The translations under genes and the position numbers were made by a program. Positions 8,737 through 17,102 of a stretch of 64,000 nucleotides of DNA are shown piece after piece (the stretch's first letter is position 1; every line of letters starts with the position of its first letter). The notes beneath the pieces are model-generated. The model was not told where the DNA came from and ran no database searches. It was given only the letters and a program-made list of their open reading frames with translations. This stretch comes from Hymenobacter metallicola (GTDB taxonomy: Bacteria > Bacteroidota > Bacteroidia > Cytophagales > Hymenobacteraceae), in NCBI RefSeq assembly GCF_004745645.1, contig NZ_SRMB01000003.1, positions 434,001 through 498,000 of the forward strand, given 5' to 3'.

Positions 8737-8795
8737 TTCGAACACTCAAGACGTCCTGAACTGCAAGGAGGTTTCGTGTGAAGCTAAAGCCAAGC

Positions 8796-8803
8796 CAAAA
8801 ATA
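8796..8803 (-). promoter_or_regulatory. candidate -7 element TATTTTTG for the OmpA-family gene
   Basis: The minus strand reads TATTTTTG, an exact TAnnTTTG match about 115 bases before the ATG at 8680. The region to 8935 is the divergent spacer between two envelope genes. No good -33 element was seen. Confidence 0.35.
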
Positions 8804-8935
8804 CGCACTCCAACTCTTCCGCAGCTTTTTTTTTGTCTAAAACCCAGATTTGCCCGACGGTTGCAGTCCGCTCCCCGATTAGCTACCTTACGCATTGTCA
8901 GTGGCCTTTTGTCAGGTCGCCTTTGCGTTATTACC

Positions 8936-10954
8936 ATGCCTTGCTGCCGAGCTTATCTGTCTGCTGCCTGCCTGCTGCTGCTGATTCTGCTGGGCCCGAC
9001 AGAGCTGCTGCGCGCGCAGGCCCTGACGCCCGGCAGCACTGCTCCCACCGCCGATTCGCTGGTATTACTAGCGTTTCGGGCCCGGCGGGTTGGCGTCAGC
9101 ACCTATTCCCAGCAAACCGACTTGCGCGGCCGGGCCTCACTCTCCACCCGGCAGGCAATTCAGTACCGTTTGCTTAGCGACTGGATTTACGACGACCGGG
9201 GCCAACCGCCCTTCGTGCGGGAAGACTACGCGGCCAATGTGTTGCATACCTGGTCCTTGTCCCGACGTTGGCAAATAGGACAGTTGCTGCACTATGAGCA
9301 AAGCCGGGCCAATGCTACGCGAACTGGTGCCTGGCTGGCGCGCCTGAGCTATCAGCATCGGCTGCGCCCCGCCGCAGCCGATACGTTGTCGGTAGCTCGT
9401 TACGTTGGCTTCGGCGGTCTGGGCTACGATGCCCGCAACGGCCGCCGCGACGCGGGCCCGTCCTACGGCCTGGAAGTGACGACCCTAATTTACCCGGGCC
9501 AGCAGGCCAAGCAGCCCGTAGCTGTGCGCCTCTTTGGGACCCGCTCCCAACTTGGGCCCCGGGTGTGGCAACGCACGCTAGCCGAGGGTTTCTACGAGCG
9601 ACGCTTCGATGAGCTTTCCAGCGGGGCCCTGCGCCTGGGCTACCGTTCCAACCGGGCCGAAGACTACGTCCCGGGCAACGTGCAACGGATTCAGAGCGAC
9701 ACCATTGCGGCCCAGGCCAGCTGGGTATACCAGTTGGCCGATAAGGTTTCTTTTCGCTCTGACAACCTGCTGGCCTTGCCGCGTCGGGCCTTTGGGTACC
9801 GACAACTGGGAGCCGAATCGGACACGATACAAAACCTGGGCTACCAGCAGCTTGAACTTGATACGCGCCAGGAAATGCGCCTGAGCAGTAAAAAGCTGCA
9901 GTTTATGGTGTTGTTCAACTACCGGGAGCGAAATCGAAATTACGCCCTCGAGAATAACCGTAACCTCTCGCCCACCAAGCTGAGCGCCGCCACGGAGCGG
10001 GAGCAGATCAAGGACATATCCGAAAAAACGACCCTTTGGCAGTCGGAGCTTACCTGGCTGCCGTTGCCGCGCCACTCGGTTTCCCTGCTGGGCTTGGCTC
10101 AGCTGCTGCGCGTCGACACGCCCAGCGACGCCAACGACCAGGACCGCGACGAGGCCCAGCACGCCTTGCGGATGGTGTGGGTGGGGCGCTGGGCCGGGGC
10201 CTTTCGCACCTCCCTAGCAGTGGGGGCCGAATACCGGCAGTTCGTTTTTATCCGGGCTTCGCTCAGCGCCGAAAACTACACCGACCGGCTGCTGCACTGG
10301 GAGCCCTCGTTTACCTGGGCACCGGGGCGGTTCAGCCTGAAGTCGAGCTACCACTTGTGGGTAAGCTACCAGGTGCGCGACCGGCTAAGCGAGCAGCTAA
10401 AAAACCGGGCCAGCCGTGTTTTGGAGCAGCAGCAGCACCTCAGCTATCAGTTTACACCCCGCTTGCTGGCAGCGGTAGACTACATCCGGCGCGAAAACCG
10501 GATTGGGCTGCTCAACTGGCAGCAGTTCAAGGAAAGCCCCCTGGATACCACCATTACGCATGACCTATCGGCCACCCTGCGCCACAGTTGGAGCGGGCGG
10601 CGGGGGCAAAGCAGCCTACGCCTGGGCTACCGGTTTTTGGAACAGCGCACCCACGGCCGCGCCACCTTGCTCGACGATGCCAGCGGGGCCGCGCCCACGC
10701 TTATTTATCTGCGCCACCTGACGCGGCAGCAAGGCCCGGAGGTAGCATATGAGCGTCATACCCAGGCGGGCTTTTCGGTTGTTACCAGCTTGTGGCTGCA
10801 GCAGTTGCGCACCTTCTACCGCTACCAGCCGGGCCAGGGCACCTACGCCGGCCCCAGCTACGCCACGGAAGACTTACAGCGCCGCACCAACAACCTGTAC
10901 CCGTACTTTGAGGTAGCCATCAACTGGCGGATCCGCAGCTTTCGGCCGGTGTAG
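8936..10954 (+). CDS. probable outer-membrane beta-barrel protein
   Basis: A 672-residue protein that I do not recognise by family. ATG 8936 gives a signal peptide with a long hydrophobic core (CLLLLILLGPTELLRAQ). An upstream in-frame start at 8861 would bury it. The mature part has no membrane helices. It shows alternating polar and hydrophobic segments ending in aromatic residues (ALRLGYRSNRAEDYV, LQFMVLFNYRERNRNYAL, FRTSLAVGAEYRQFVFI, SSLRLGYRFLEQRTH), the pattern of barrel strands, and it ends in a strand-like EVAINWRIRSFRPV. The role is unknown; transport or surface display is possible. A terminator follows directly. Confidence 0.7.
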   Translation: MPCCRAYLSAACLLLLILLGPTELLRAQALTPGSTAPTADSLVLLAFRARRVGVSTYSQQTDLRGRASLSTRQAIQYRLLSDWIYDDRGQPPFVREDYAANVLHTWSLSRRWQIGQLLHYEQSRANATRTGAWLARLSYQHRLRPAAADTLSVARYVGFGGLGYDARNGRRDAGPSYGLEVTTLIYPGQQAKQPVAVRLFGTRSQLGPRVWQRTLAEGFYERRFDELSSGALRLGYRSNRAEDYVPGNVQRIQSDTIAAQASWVYQLADKVSFRSDNLLALPRRAFGYRQLGAESDTIQNLGYQQLELDTRQEMRLSSKKLQFMVLFNYRERNRNYALENNRNLSPTKLSAATEREQIKDISEKTTLWQSELTWLPLPRHSVSLLGLAQLLRVDTPSDANDQDRDEAQHALRMVWVGRWAGAFRTSLAVGAEYRQFVFIRASLSAENYTDRLLHWEPSFTWAPGRFSLKSSYHLWVSYQVRDRLSEQLKNRASRVLEQQQHLSYQFTPRLLAAVDYIRRENRIGLLNWQQFKESPLDTTITHDLSATLRHSWSGRRGQSSLRLGYRFLEQRTHGRATLLDDASGAAPTLIYLRHLTRQQGPEVAYERHTQAGFSVVTSLWLQQLRTFYRYQPGQGTYAGPSYATEDLQRRTNNLYPYFEVAINWRIRSFRPV

Positions 10955-10983
10955 CGTTGGTTGTGCTTTCCTGCGGGTAAAGC

Positions 10984-11020
10984 AAAATGCCCGGCCACCA
11001 GAGAGGCAGCCGGGCATTTT
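10984..11020. terminator. bidirectional terminator
   Basis: Arms AAAATGCCCGGC (10984-10995) and GCCGGGCATTTT (11009-11020) enclose a 13-base loop. It lies between the convergent barrel gene and the lipoprotein gene. Confidence 0.88.
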
Positions 11021-11045
11021 GTGTTTTATCAATCCAAACTGGGCC

Positions 11046-11873
11046 TTAGGGCTGCAGCGTGAAATTGCGCGTTACCGAGTTAAACGGCCCGGGAATCAGG
11101 TTGCCGCTGGCGTCTACCAGCTCCAGCTTCACCGTGTTTTGGCCGGCGGGCAGGCCTTCCATCATGAACGGAGCCCACTGGTCGAGCATGAATTCGGTGC
11201 CGTTAATCGTAGCCCGGACCTTGTTGCCCTCCGGCGACAAGGTGGTGTTAACCAGGTAGAAATCGAGCATAACCTTGGCGGCATCCTTGCCCGAGTACGT
11301 GTCTTTGGGGCGGCTGTAGAACAAGTGCGGAGCCTGCAGGTCGGCGTTCAACGGCGTAGCGGGAGCCTTGCCAACGGTGATTACCCGTAGGTCGTAGGCA
11401 CCACGGTGCTTGAGGCTTTCGTGGTAGGAGCGCGACAGGAACGACAGTACCACGTGCTGGCCGTCGGCAATTGGCTTGGTAAATTCCGTCGTGTAATGAG
11501 CCGTATAGGGCTCGTTATCAACGATATTATGAATATGCTGACCCTTTTCCGAGTTAGCCATTTCCTCCGAGTGCATCCCGCCCGTCATCTTGGTGAGCTG
11601 GAAGTTGGTGATGTCGTAGTCGAACGACACGCTGCCGCTGGGCACCGTAGAGCCCGTGGCGGGAGACTTAAGCTGCAACTGGGCTTCGGGGTTTTTGGGC
11701 GAATCCGTGAACGGCGTCAGGCGAATGCCGTTTTTCTCCATGGAAGCGGTAGTAGCCGAGGATACGCGTTCGGCCGTGGCCTGTGAGCCCGACTCTTGTT
11801 GTTGTCTGGCCGTGTCGCAGGCAGCCAGACCAAGCAGCATCGCGCTGCTCATTAGTAAAGCAGATGCTTTCAT
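11046..11873 (-). CDS. lipoprotein of unknown function
   Basis: A 275-residue protein with a lipoprotein signal peptide (lipobox LAAC, Cys 19). A polar linker is followed by two apparent beta-sandwich parts. The first, residues of about 65-160, contains LQLKSPATGSTVPSGSVSFDYDI and a His-rich segment KGQHIHNIVDNEPYTAHY. The second, about 175-275, reads KVMLDFYLVNTTLSPEGNKVRATING and ends in VTRNFTLQP. Similar proteins in this group are sometimes labelled phosphopeptide-binding, but nothing here demonstrates that activity. The HIHNIVDN stretch could bind metal; this is only a suggestion. Confidence 0.75.
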   Translation of the reverse strand: MKASALLMSSAMLLGLAACDTARQQQESGSQATAERVSSATTASMEKNGIRLTPFTDSPKNPEAQLQLKSPATGSTVPSGSVSFDYDITNFQLTKMTGGMHSEEMANSEKGQHIHNIVDNEPYTAHYTTEFTKPIADGQHVVLSFLSRSYHESLKHRGAYDLRVITVGKAPATPLNADLQAPHLFYSRPKDTYSGKDAAKVMLDFYLVNTTLSPEGNKVRATINGTEFMLDQWAPFMMEGLPAGQNTVKLELVDASGNLIPGPFNSVTRNFTLQP

Positions 11874-11986
11874 GAGGGAAATGGTGGAAGGGTTAAGATG
11901 ACCACCGGACCGCTCGTCCGGCCGCGCCCCGACACCGGGACGACGAATGATTTTTTAAGTACCTTGCGCAATACGTAAGGTTTGCT

Positions 11987-11994
11987 CAAAAGTA
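11987..11994 (-). promoter_or_regulatory. candidate -7 element TACTTTTG for the lipoprotein gene
   Basis: An exact TAnnTTTG match on the minus strand, about 115 bases before the lipoprotein start at 11873. It lies only about 16 bases before the divergent oxygenase gene, so the two promoters would overlap. Confidence 0.35.
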
Positions 11995-12009
11995 TATTGA
12001 TTTTCCGCT

Positions 12010-12990
12010 ATGGAAGAAAAATTGTTGGAAGAAATTCCCTCCCTCGACTTGGCCGATTTTCGTTCCGGTGACCCGGAGCGCAAGGCCCGCTTCGTTCAGC
12101 AACTGGGCGCGGCGTATCAGAACATTGGTTTTGTGGCGCTGAAAAACCACGGCCTGAGCGACGAACAGACTGCCGCCCTTTACAATGATGTCAAGGCCTT
12201 CTTTGCCCTGCCCGACGATGCCAAGCAACGCTACGAAAACCCCGAGCTAGCGGGGCAGCGGGGCTATATCAGCAAAGGCAAGGAGCACGCCAAGGGTCGC
12301 AACACCGGCGACTTGAAGGAGTTTTTCCACGTGGGCCAGGAGGTCGACGATGAGAACGACCCCATCAAGAGCGAGTACCCCGACAATATTTGGCCCGAGG
12401 AAATCTCCTCTTTCCGCGAAAGCACGCTCACCACGTATAAGACGCTGGAAGCCGCCGGGAAAGACGTACTGCGCGCCATTGCGCTGTACCTGAACCTGCC
12501 CGAAAATTATTTCGACGACAAGGTTCGCAACGGCAATAGCATCCTGCGGCCCATCCACTACTTCCCCATCGAGAACCCCGATGAGGTGCCCGCTGATGCT
12601 GTGCGCGCCGCCGAGCACGGCGACATCAACCTGATTACGCTGCTCATGGGAGCCTCCGCCGACGGCCTGCAGGTGCTGCGCCGCGACGGGCACTGGATTC
12701 CGATTACGGCCCTGCCCGACCAGATCGTAGTGAACGTGGGCGACATGCTACAGCGCCTGACCAATGGCGTGCTGAAGAGCACGATTCACCGGGTGGTAAA
12801 CCCACCCCGCGAAAAAATGAACTCTTCCCGCTTCTCGGTACCGTTCTTCATGCACCCCCGCTCGGAAATGAGCCTAGCCGCTCTGGAAAGCTGCATTACG
12901 CCCGATAATCCCAAGCAGCAGGAAGACATCACCGCCGGTGAATTTCTGAATGAGCGGTTGATCGAGCTGGGCCTGAAGAAGAAAAAGTAA
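12010..12990 (+). CDS. isopenicillin-N-synthase-like Fe(II)/2-oxoglutarate-type oxygenase
   Basis: A 326-residue cytoplasmic non-haem iron oxygenase of the IPNS/plant-dioxygenase type. The DIOX_N domain (residues of about 8-120) contains GFVALKNHGLSDEQ. The catalytic double-stranded beta-helix carries the metal triad HGD near residue 200 (AAEHGDINLITLL) and a distal His in STIHRVVNPP near 260. The co-substrate-binding RxS appears in SSRFSVPFFMHP. The substrate cannot be told from sequence. No beta-lactam or other natural-product genes are nearby, so a penicillin role is unlikely. It is monocistronic with its own terminator. Confidence 0.9.
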   Translation: MEEKLLEEIPSLDLADFRSGDPERKARFVQQLGAAYQNIGFVALKNHGLSDEQTAALYNDVKAFFALPDDAKQRYENPELAGQRGYISKGKEHAKGRNTGDLKEFFHVGQEVDDENDPIKSEYPDNIWPEEISSFRESTLTTYKTLEAAGKDVLRAIALYLNLPENYFDDKVRNGNSILRPIHYFPIENPDEVPADAVRAAEHGDINLITLLMGASADGLQVLRRDGHWIPITALPDQIVVNVGDMLQRLTNGVLKSTIHRVVNPPREKMNSSRFSVPFFMHPRSEMSLAALESCITPDNPKQQEDITAGEFLNERLIELGLKKKK

Positions 12991-13006
12991 GTACTCCGTA
13001 CCGCGT

Positions 13007-13074
13007 AAGCTGCCGGTTGTTGAAGGTTATGCCCTGGAAGCTCCAGGCACCACTCAGCAACCGGCAGCTTTTTT
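13007..13074 (+). terminator. terminator with a nested hairpin
   Basis: Arms AAGCTGCCGGTTG (13007-13019) and CAACCGGCAGCTT (13058-13070) are followed by TTTT. The 38-base loop holds a second hairpin (CCTGGA-AGC-TCCAGG). It lies 16 bases after the oxygenase stop. Confidence 0.85.
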
Positions 13075-13101
13075 CTGGCCGGCCGCTGCCCTCGTTAGGA
13101 A

Positions 13102-13117
13102 CGCTTGCAAGCAAGCG
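13102..13117. repeat. perfect inverted repeat CGCTTGC-AA-GCAAGCG upstream of the chromate-family transporter
   Basis: Two perfect 7-base arms with a 2-base spacer lie immediately before a near-consensus -7 element (TGCTTTTG, 13125-13132). The position suits an operator. No regulator gene is adjacent. Confidence 0.4.
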
Positions 13118-13170
13118 CCACTATTGCTTTTGCCCCGGCTTTCCGCGTCCTTAAACTGACTACTAAGCAT

Positions 13171-14412
13171 TTGCCTTTGGAAACGGAAGAAATTCAGCTC
13201 GCGCCGTCCCCCCGTGGCCCCCGTGGAGCCCGCACGAAGCGGGTGCGAGGAATTATTTTCCTGAAAGATGTGGCGGCCCTAGGCTGCACGGCCTTCGGTG
13301 GCCCCCAAGCCCATATGGCCATGATGCTGCGCCTGCTGGTCGACAAGCGCCGTTATCTTACAGCGGCCGAGCTGCTCGAGCTTACCGCCCTGTGTCAGAT
13401 ATTGCCGGGCCCGACTTCCACCCAAACCATTACGGCCATCGGCTTCCGTCTGGGCGGGCCAAACCTGGCGTATCTCACGGTCCTGGTCTGGATGCTGCCG
13501 GCCGTGACGCTGATGACACTGGCAGGCCTCACCATCTCTTACCTCGACAAAGACCAGGTAGCGCACGTGGTGCAATACGTGCAGCCCATTGCGGTAGGGT
13601 TTGTGGCGTATTCAGCCTACAAGATTTCGGAGAAGGTTATTCATACCAAAACCTCCGTCGCGCTGATGGTGGCAGCCTCCATGCTGGCCTACCGGTTTCA
13701 GTTGCCCTCGGTGCTGCCGCTGCTGCTCATTGCCGGCGGAGTCGTCACGACGTTTCGGTACCGCAAAATGCCGGTACTAGAAAAGAAACAGCCCCTGCGT
13801 ATTGAGTGGGCTAATTTCGCCTTATGGCTGGCCGTGTTGGTTGGCGCCGCCGTGTTGGGCCACTACACCCGGCTGCTGCCCGTGCGTCTGTTTGAGAACT
13901 TCTACCGTAACGGCAGCCTGGTGTTTGGGGGCGGGCAAGTACTGGCGCCGCTTCTTTTTGCCGAGTTCGTAGAATTCAAGCACTACCTTTCAACGCAGGA
14001 GTTTTTGTCGGGCCTGGGGCTGGTGCAGGCCATGCCCGGCCCGAATTTTTCCTTTGCTTCTTACATCGGCGCCCTGGCCATGCGTCAGGAGGGTGGCGGT
14101 ATCGGCAGCCAGATTCTGGGGGCAGTAGTGGCTGCGGCCGGCATTTTTATGCCCGGTACGCTACTTATCTTTTTTCTAATCCGCTTCTGGGACCAGCTCA
14201 AACAGTATCGGGTTGTGAAGGCATCGTTGGAAGGAATCAATGCCGTATCGGCCGGGCTCGTGTGCGCTGCTACCTTCCTGCTGTACCACCCCTTACCTGA
14301 TACGCCGGTTAATCTGGCCCTGGTAGCCGCTACCTTCCTGGTGCTGCTCTGGGACAAGTTTCCCTCCTATGTTATTGTGCTGGCGGGCCTGGTGGCCGGA
14401 ATTATCTTCTGA
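13171..14412 (+). CDS. chromate-transporter (CHR) family protein, two-domain form
   Basis: A polytopic inner-membrane protein of about 413 residues with two CHR domains in tandem. Each repeat carries the family signatures: FGGPQAHMAMM plus ILPGPTSTQ in the first, and FGGGQVLAPLL plus MPGPNFSFASYIGALA in the second. Characterised two-domain members expel chromate by proton antiport; here the substrate is inferred from family only. No ATG exists before the first domain. I chose TTG at 13171 (13177 is equally possible) because a TGCTTTTG promoter-like element ends at 13132. A TTG at 13105 would lie upstream of that element. Confidence 0.85.
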   Translation: MPLETEEIQLAPSPRGPRGARTKRVRGIIFLKDVAALGCTAFGGPQAHMAMMLRLLVDKRRYLTAAELLELTALCQILPGPTSTQTITAIGFRLGGPNLAYLTVLVWMLPAVTLMTLAGLTISYLDKDQVAHVVQYVQPIAVGFVAYSAYKISEKVIHTKTSVALMVAASMLAYRFQLPSVLPLLLIAGGVVTTFRYRKMPVLEKKQPLRIEWANFALWLAVLVGAAVLGHYTRLLPVRLFENFYRNGSLVFGGGQVLAPLLFAEFVEFKHYLSTQEFLSGLGLVQAMPGPNFSFASYIGALAMRQEGGGIGSQILGAVVAAAGIFMPGTLLIFFLIRFWDQLKQYRVVKASLEGINAVSAGLVCAATFLLYHPLPDTPVNLALVAATFLVLLWDKFPSYVIVLAGLVAGIIF

Positions 14413-14423
14413 CTGCGGCACTA

Positions 14424-14936
14424 TCAGGCGGTGAAATAGCCTGTGGGTAGCAAGTCCCCGCTTCCAACGCCCAGGCTTTCTCGCACTTGGTGGCACTTAG
14501 CTTCCAGCTCCTGGGCGGGCTGCTGGTTGGTGTGGTCGAAGACCTCAATTTCCAGGAACTCGGCTGCATCAGCGGTAGTATCCAGGTGAATCTTGACGTT
14601 GCCCAAGCGGTAGATACGGCGGCTTTTTTCCACGACACCCACTACGGTATGCCTGGCGTAGAGGTCGGCAATTTGCTGAGGTGAAGGGTTCAGGTCGTAC
14701 ACGTACACCACGGTTTTTTCAGCGGCCTTATCCGCGACCCGCTCGTAGTGCGTCACTAGGTTTTCAATGGTCCCCTGCCGCAGCTTAAGCTTGCCTGGGC
14801 TAATCTCGAAATAAGTGTCACGTTGCTCATCCAGGCCGATATAGGCAAAGCCCAACGCCCGCAACCGCTCTTCCACGCCCGCCCGGTCGCGCAAGTGGGC
14901 TTTGAGGGTGAAATCCTGATAAGTCAGGGGCTCCAT
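14424..14936 (-). CDS. CYTH-domain protein (class IV adenylate cyclase/thiamine-triphosphatase-like)
   Basis: A 170-residue CYTH-fold protein. The family's strands are clear: DEQRDTYFEISPGKLKLRQGTIENLVTHYER near residues 35-65, KSRRIYRLGNVKIHLDTT near 105-125 and EFLEIEVFDHTN near 130. These supply many of the inward-facing acidic and basic residues that bind triphosphate and metal. The N-terminal ExExK motif is degenerate: it reads DFTLKAHL, keeping the Lys but not the Glu pair. Relatives hydrolyse triphosphates or make cAMP; the activity here is open. ATG 14936 (MEPLTYQDF) was preferred to ATG 14960. It is convergent with the transporter, with 11 bases between stops. Confidence 0.85.
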   Translation of the reverse strand: MEPLTYQDFTLKAHLRDRAGVEERLRALGFAYIGLDEQRDTYFEISPGKLKLRQGTIENLVTHYERVADKAAEKTVVYVYDLNPSPQQIADLYARHTVVGVVEKSRRIYRLGNVKIHLDTTADAAEFLEIEVFDHTNQQPAQELEAKCHQVRESLGVGSGDLLPTGYFTA

Positions 14937-14970
14937 AGGCAGGGAAGATAATGGCAACAACTTAAAAGTA

Positions 14971-15002
14971 AAAAGCCTCCGCTACGAATAACAGAGGCTT
15001 TT
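14971..15002 (-). terminator. terminator of the sugar-nucleotide operon
   Basis: Arms AAAAGCCTC (14971-14979) and GAGGCTTTT (14994-15002). Read on the minus strand, the hairpin ends in a T-rich tail, 20 bases after the rfbA stop. Confidence 0.8.
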
Positions 15003-15022
15003 TCGGTACGTGCGAATCGAGG

Positions 15023-15901
15023 TTACTTCTCCAGCAGCAACGATTCGGGCAGGCTCATCAGGTAGTCGCCGTAGCCGCTCTTGCGCAGCGGAGCGGCAAT
15101 TTCGCGCAGTTGGTCGGCCGTAATAAAGCCCTGACGGTAGGCAATTTCCTCAATAGAGCCTACTTTGAGGCCCTGCCGCTGCTCAATGACGCGCACAAAC
15201 TCGGAGGCCTGCATCAGGGATTCAAACGTGCCGGTATCGAGCCAGGCCGTGCCCCGGCCCAGAATGCCCACTTTCAACTTGCCACGGCGCAGGTATTCCT
15301 GGTTCACGTCGGTAATTTCGTACTCGCCGCGGGCGGAAGGTTTCAGGTCTTTGGCAATCTGGATTACCTCGTTGTCGTAGAAATACAGGCCGGGCACCGC
15401 GTAGTTACTCTTGGGCTGCTTGGGCTTTTCCTCGATACTGAGGGCCTTTTTATTTTCGTCAAACTCCACTACGCCGTAGCGCTCGGGGTCGTGCACGTGG
15501 TAGGCATACACCACGCCGCCGTCGGGGTTATTGTTGTTTTGCAGCAGCTCTTCCAGGCCTTCGCCGTGGAAGATGTTGTCGCCGAGTACCAGGGCTACTT
15601 TGTCGTTGCCAATAAAATCGGCGCCGATTACGAAGGCTTGGGCCAGGCCATTGGGCACTTCCTGCACCGCGTACTGAAAGTCGCAGCCCAGCTTCTGCCC
15701 GTCGCCGAGCAGGCGCTTGAACTGCTCCTGGTCGTGGGGTGTGGTGATGATGAGGATTTCGCGGATACCCGCCATCATCAGAATCGACAGCGGATAATAA
15801 ATCATCGGCTTGTCGTACACCGGCATGAGCTGCTTGCTGACGGCCAGCGTGAGCGGGTGCAAGCGGGTGCCGGAGCCACCGGCCAGGATAATGCCTTTCA
15901 T
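15023..15901 (-). CDS. rfbA: glucose-1-phosphate thymidylyltransferase
   Basis: A 292-residue cytoplasmic nucleotidyltransferase that makes dTDP-glucose from glucose-1-phosphate and dTTP, the first step toward dTDP-rhamnose and other dTDP-6-deoxysugars. The N-terminus MKGIILAGGSGTRLHPLT is the nucleotide-binding signature. Other hallmarks are SKQLMPVYDKPMIYYPLS, GDNIFHGEGL, EKPKQPKSNYAVPGLYFYD and GRGTAWLDTGT. The length is that of the RmlA family. It is the last gene of the operon. The usual partner rfbB lies two genes upstream, but rfbC and rfbD are absent from the window. Confidence 0.97.
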   Translation of the reverse strand: MKGIILAGGSGTRLHPLTLAVSKQLMPVYDKPMIYYPLSILMMAGIREILIITTPHDQEQFKRLLGDGQKLGCDFQYAVQEVPNGLAQAFVIGADFIGNDKVALVLGDNIFHGEGLEELLQNNNNPDGGVVYAYHVHDPERYGVVEFDENKKALSIEEKPKQPKSNYAVPGLYFYDNEVIQIAKDLKPSARGEYEITDVNQEYLRRGKLKVGILGRGTAWLDTGTFESLMQASEFVRVIEQRQGLKVGSIEEIAYRQGFITADQLREIAAPLRKSGYGDYLMSLPESLLLEK

Positions 15902-16033
15902 AGTAGGGACTTGTGGTCTTGAAAAAAGCGGGACAGGCTCGGCGCAACCGACGTGTCTCTACGGCCGGAGTACTTTATTCCTACAGCGGCGGCGGAGATA
16001 CGTCGGCGGCCCTTAGCCTGACGACGGCCAAAA

Positions 16034-17041
16034 TTAGTTGCGCTCGGCAATAAACGCCTGATTTTCCGTAAACCAAGCCAGGGTTTTCTGCAGACCTTCC
16101 CGAATACGAATTTGCGGATTGTAACCAAGCAGATTCTGGGCCTTGCTGATGTCGGCCAGCGAGTCTCGGATATCTCCGGCGCGGTCGGGGCCGTACTCGG
16201 GCGTGATGTCGGAGCCAGCTTCCTCTTTCAGGATATTGAACAGGTCGTTGAGCGAGGTACGGTCGGCCACGGCCACGTTGTAGACCTGGTTCACCGCTTC
16301 CGGGTTGGGTGCCAGCGCCGCCTTGATGTTGGCTTGCACGCAGTTTTCCACGAAGGTAAAGTCGCGGGTCTGCCCACCGTCGCCGTTCATGCGCGGGGGC
16401 TTGCCTTGCAGCACGGCATCAATAAAGAGCGGAATAACGGCCGCATACGCACCATTCGGGTCCTGGCGGGGGCCGAAGATGTTGAAGTAGCGCAGGCCAA
16501 TAATTTCCATGCCGTAGGTTTTGCCAAATACGTCAGCATAGAGCTCATTGGCGTACTTGGTCACGGCGTAGGGCGACAACGGCTTGCCAATCCGGTCCTC
16601 CACCTTGGGCAGGGCCTTATGGTCGCCGTAGGTTGAGGAGGAAGCCGCGTACACGAAGCGTTTCACGCCAGCTTCCTTAGCACCCACCAGCATATTGACA
16701 AAGCCACCCACGTTCACGTCGTTGGAGGTAATCGGGTCGTTGATGGAGCGGGGCACCGAGCCTAGCGCGGCTTGGTGCAACACAACGTCCACACCCACGC
16801 AGGCGTCGATGCAGGTTTGCCGGTCCCGGATGTCGCCTTCGATGACTTCCAGCGCCGGATTACCAGCAAACAGGTTCAGATTTTTGCGGAAGCCGTTGGA
16901 GAAGTTATCCAGCACGCGCACTTTTTTAGCGCCGTACTTCAGCAGGTATTCAACCAGGTTGGAGCCAATAAAGCCCGCGCCGCCCGTCACCAGAAACGTC
17001 AGGTTATCGAGCGGCTGGTCGTGAAAAGGAGTATTATACAT
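16034..17041 (-). CDS. UDP-N-acetylglucosamine 4-epimerase-like SDR (WbpP/TviC type)
   Basis: A 335-residue extended short-chain dehydrogenase. It shows the NAD-binding TGGAGFIGSNLVEYL, the catalytic Ser-Tyr-Lys set (AASSSTYGDHKALP and SPYAVTKYANELY) and the stretch LGSVPRSINDPITSNDVNVGGF, typical of WbpP-like epimerases that interconvert UDP-GlcNAc and UDP-GalNAc (or their uronic acids). With the UDP-HexNAc dehydrogenase three genes upstream it could supply UDP-N-acetylgalactosaminuronate. A UDP-glucuronate epimerase activity cannot be excluded from sequence alone. Confidence 0.88.
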   Translation of the reverse strand: MYNTPFHDQPLDNLTFLVTGGAGFIGSNLVEYLLKYGAKKVRVLDNFSNGFRKNLNLFAGNPALEVIEGDIRDRQTCIDACVGVDVVLHQAALGSVPRSINDPITSNDVNVGGFVNMLVGAKEAGVKRFVYAASSSTYGDHKALPKVEDRIGKPLSPYAVTKYANELYADVFGKTYGMEIIGLRYFNIFGPRQDPNGAYAAVIPLFIDAVLQGKPPRMNGDGGQTRDFTFVENCVQANIKAALAPNPEAVNQVYNVAVADRTSLNDLFNILKEEAGSDITPEYGPDRAGDIRDSLADISKAQNLLGYNPQIRIREGLQKTLAWFTENQAFIAERN

Positions 17042-17102
17042 TCTGGTAGTTTGTCATTGCTTCGTCGTTCCTCCTCACAAGGACACGTTTGCGTACCGGC
17101 TG

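Noticed and set aside
12010..12990. Penicillin or cephalosporin biosynthesis gene
   Set aside because: IPNS-like oxygenases are a broad family; no peptide synthetase or other beta-lactam gene is near.
15898..16128. Small minus-strand ORF between rfbA and the epimerase gene
   Set aside because: It overlaps the 3' end of the epimerase gene and has no family features or start support.
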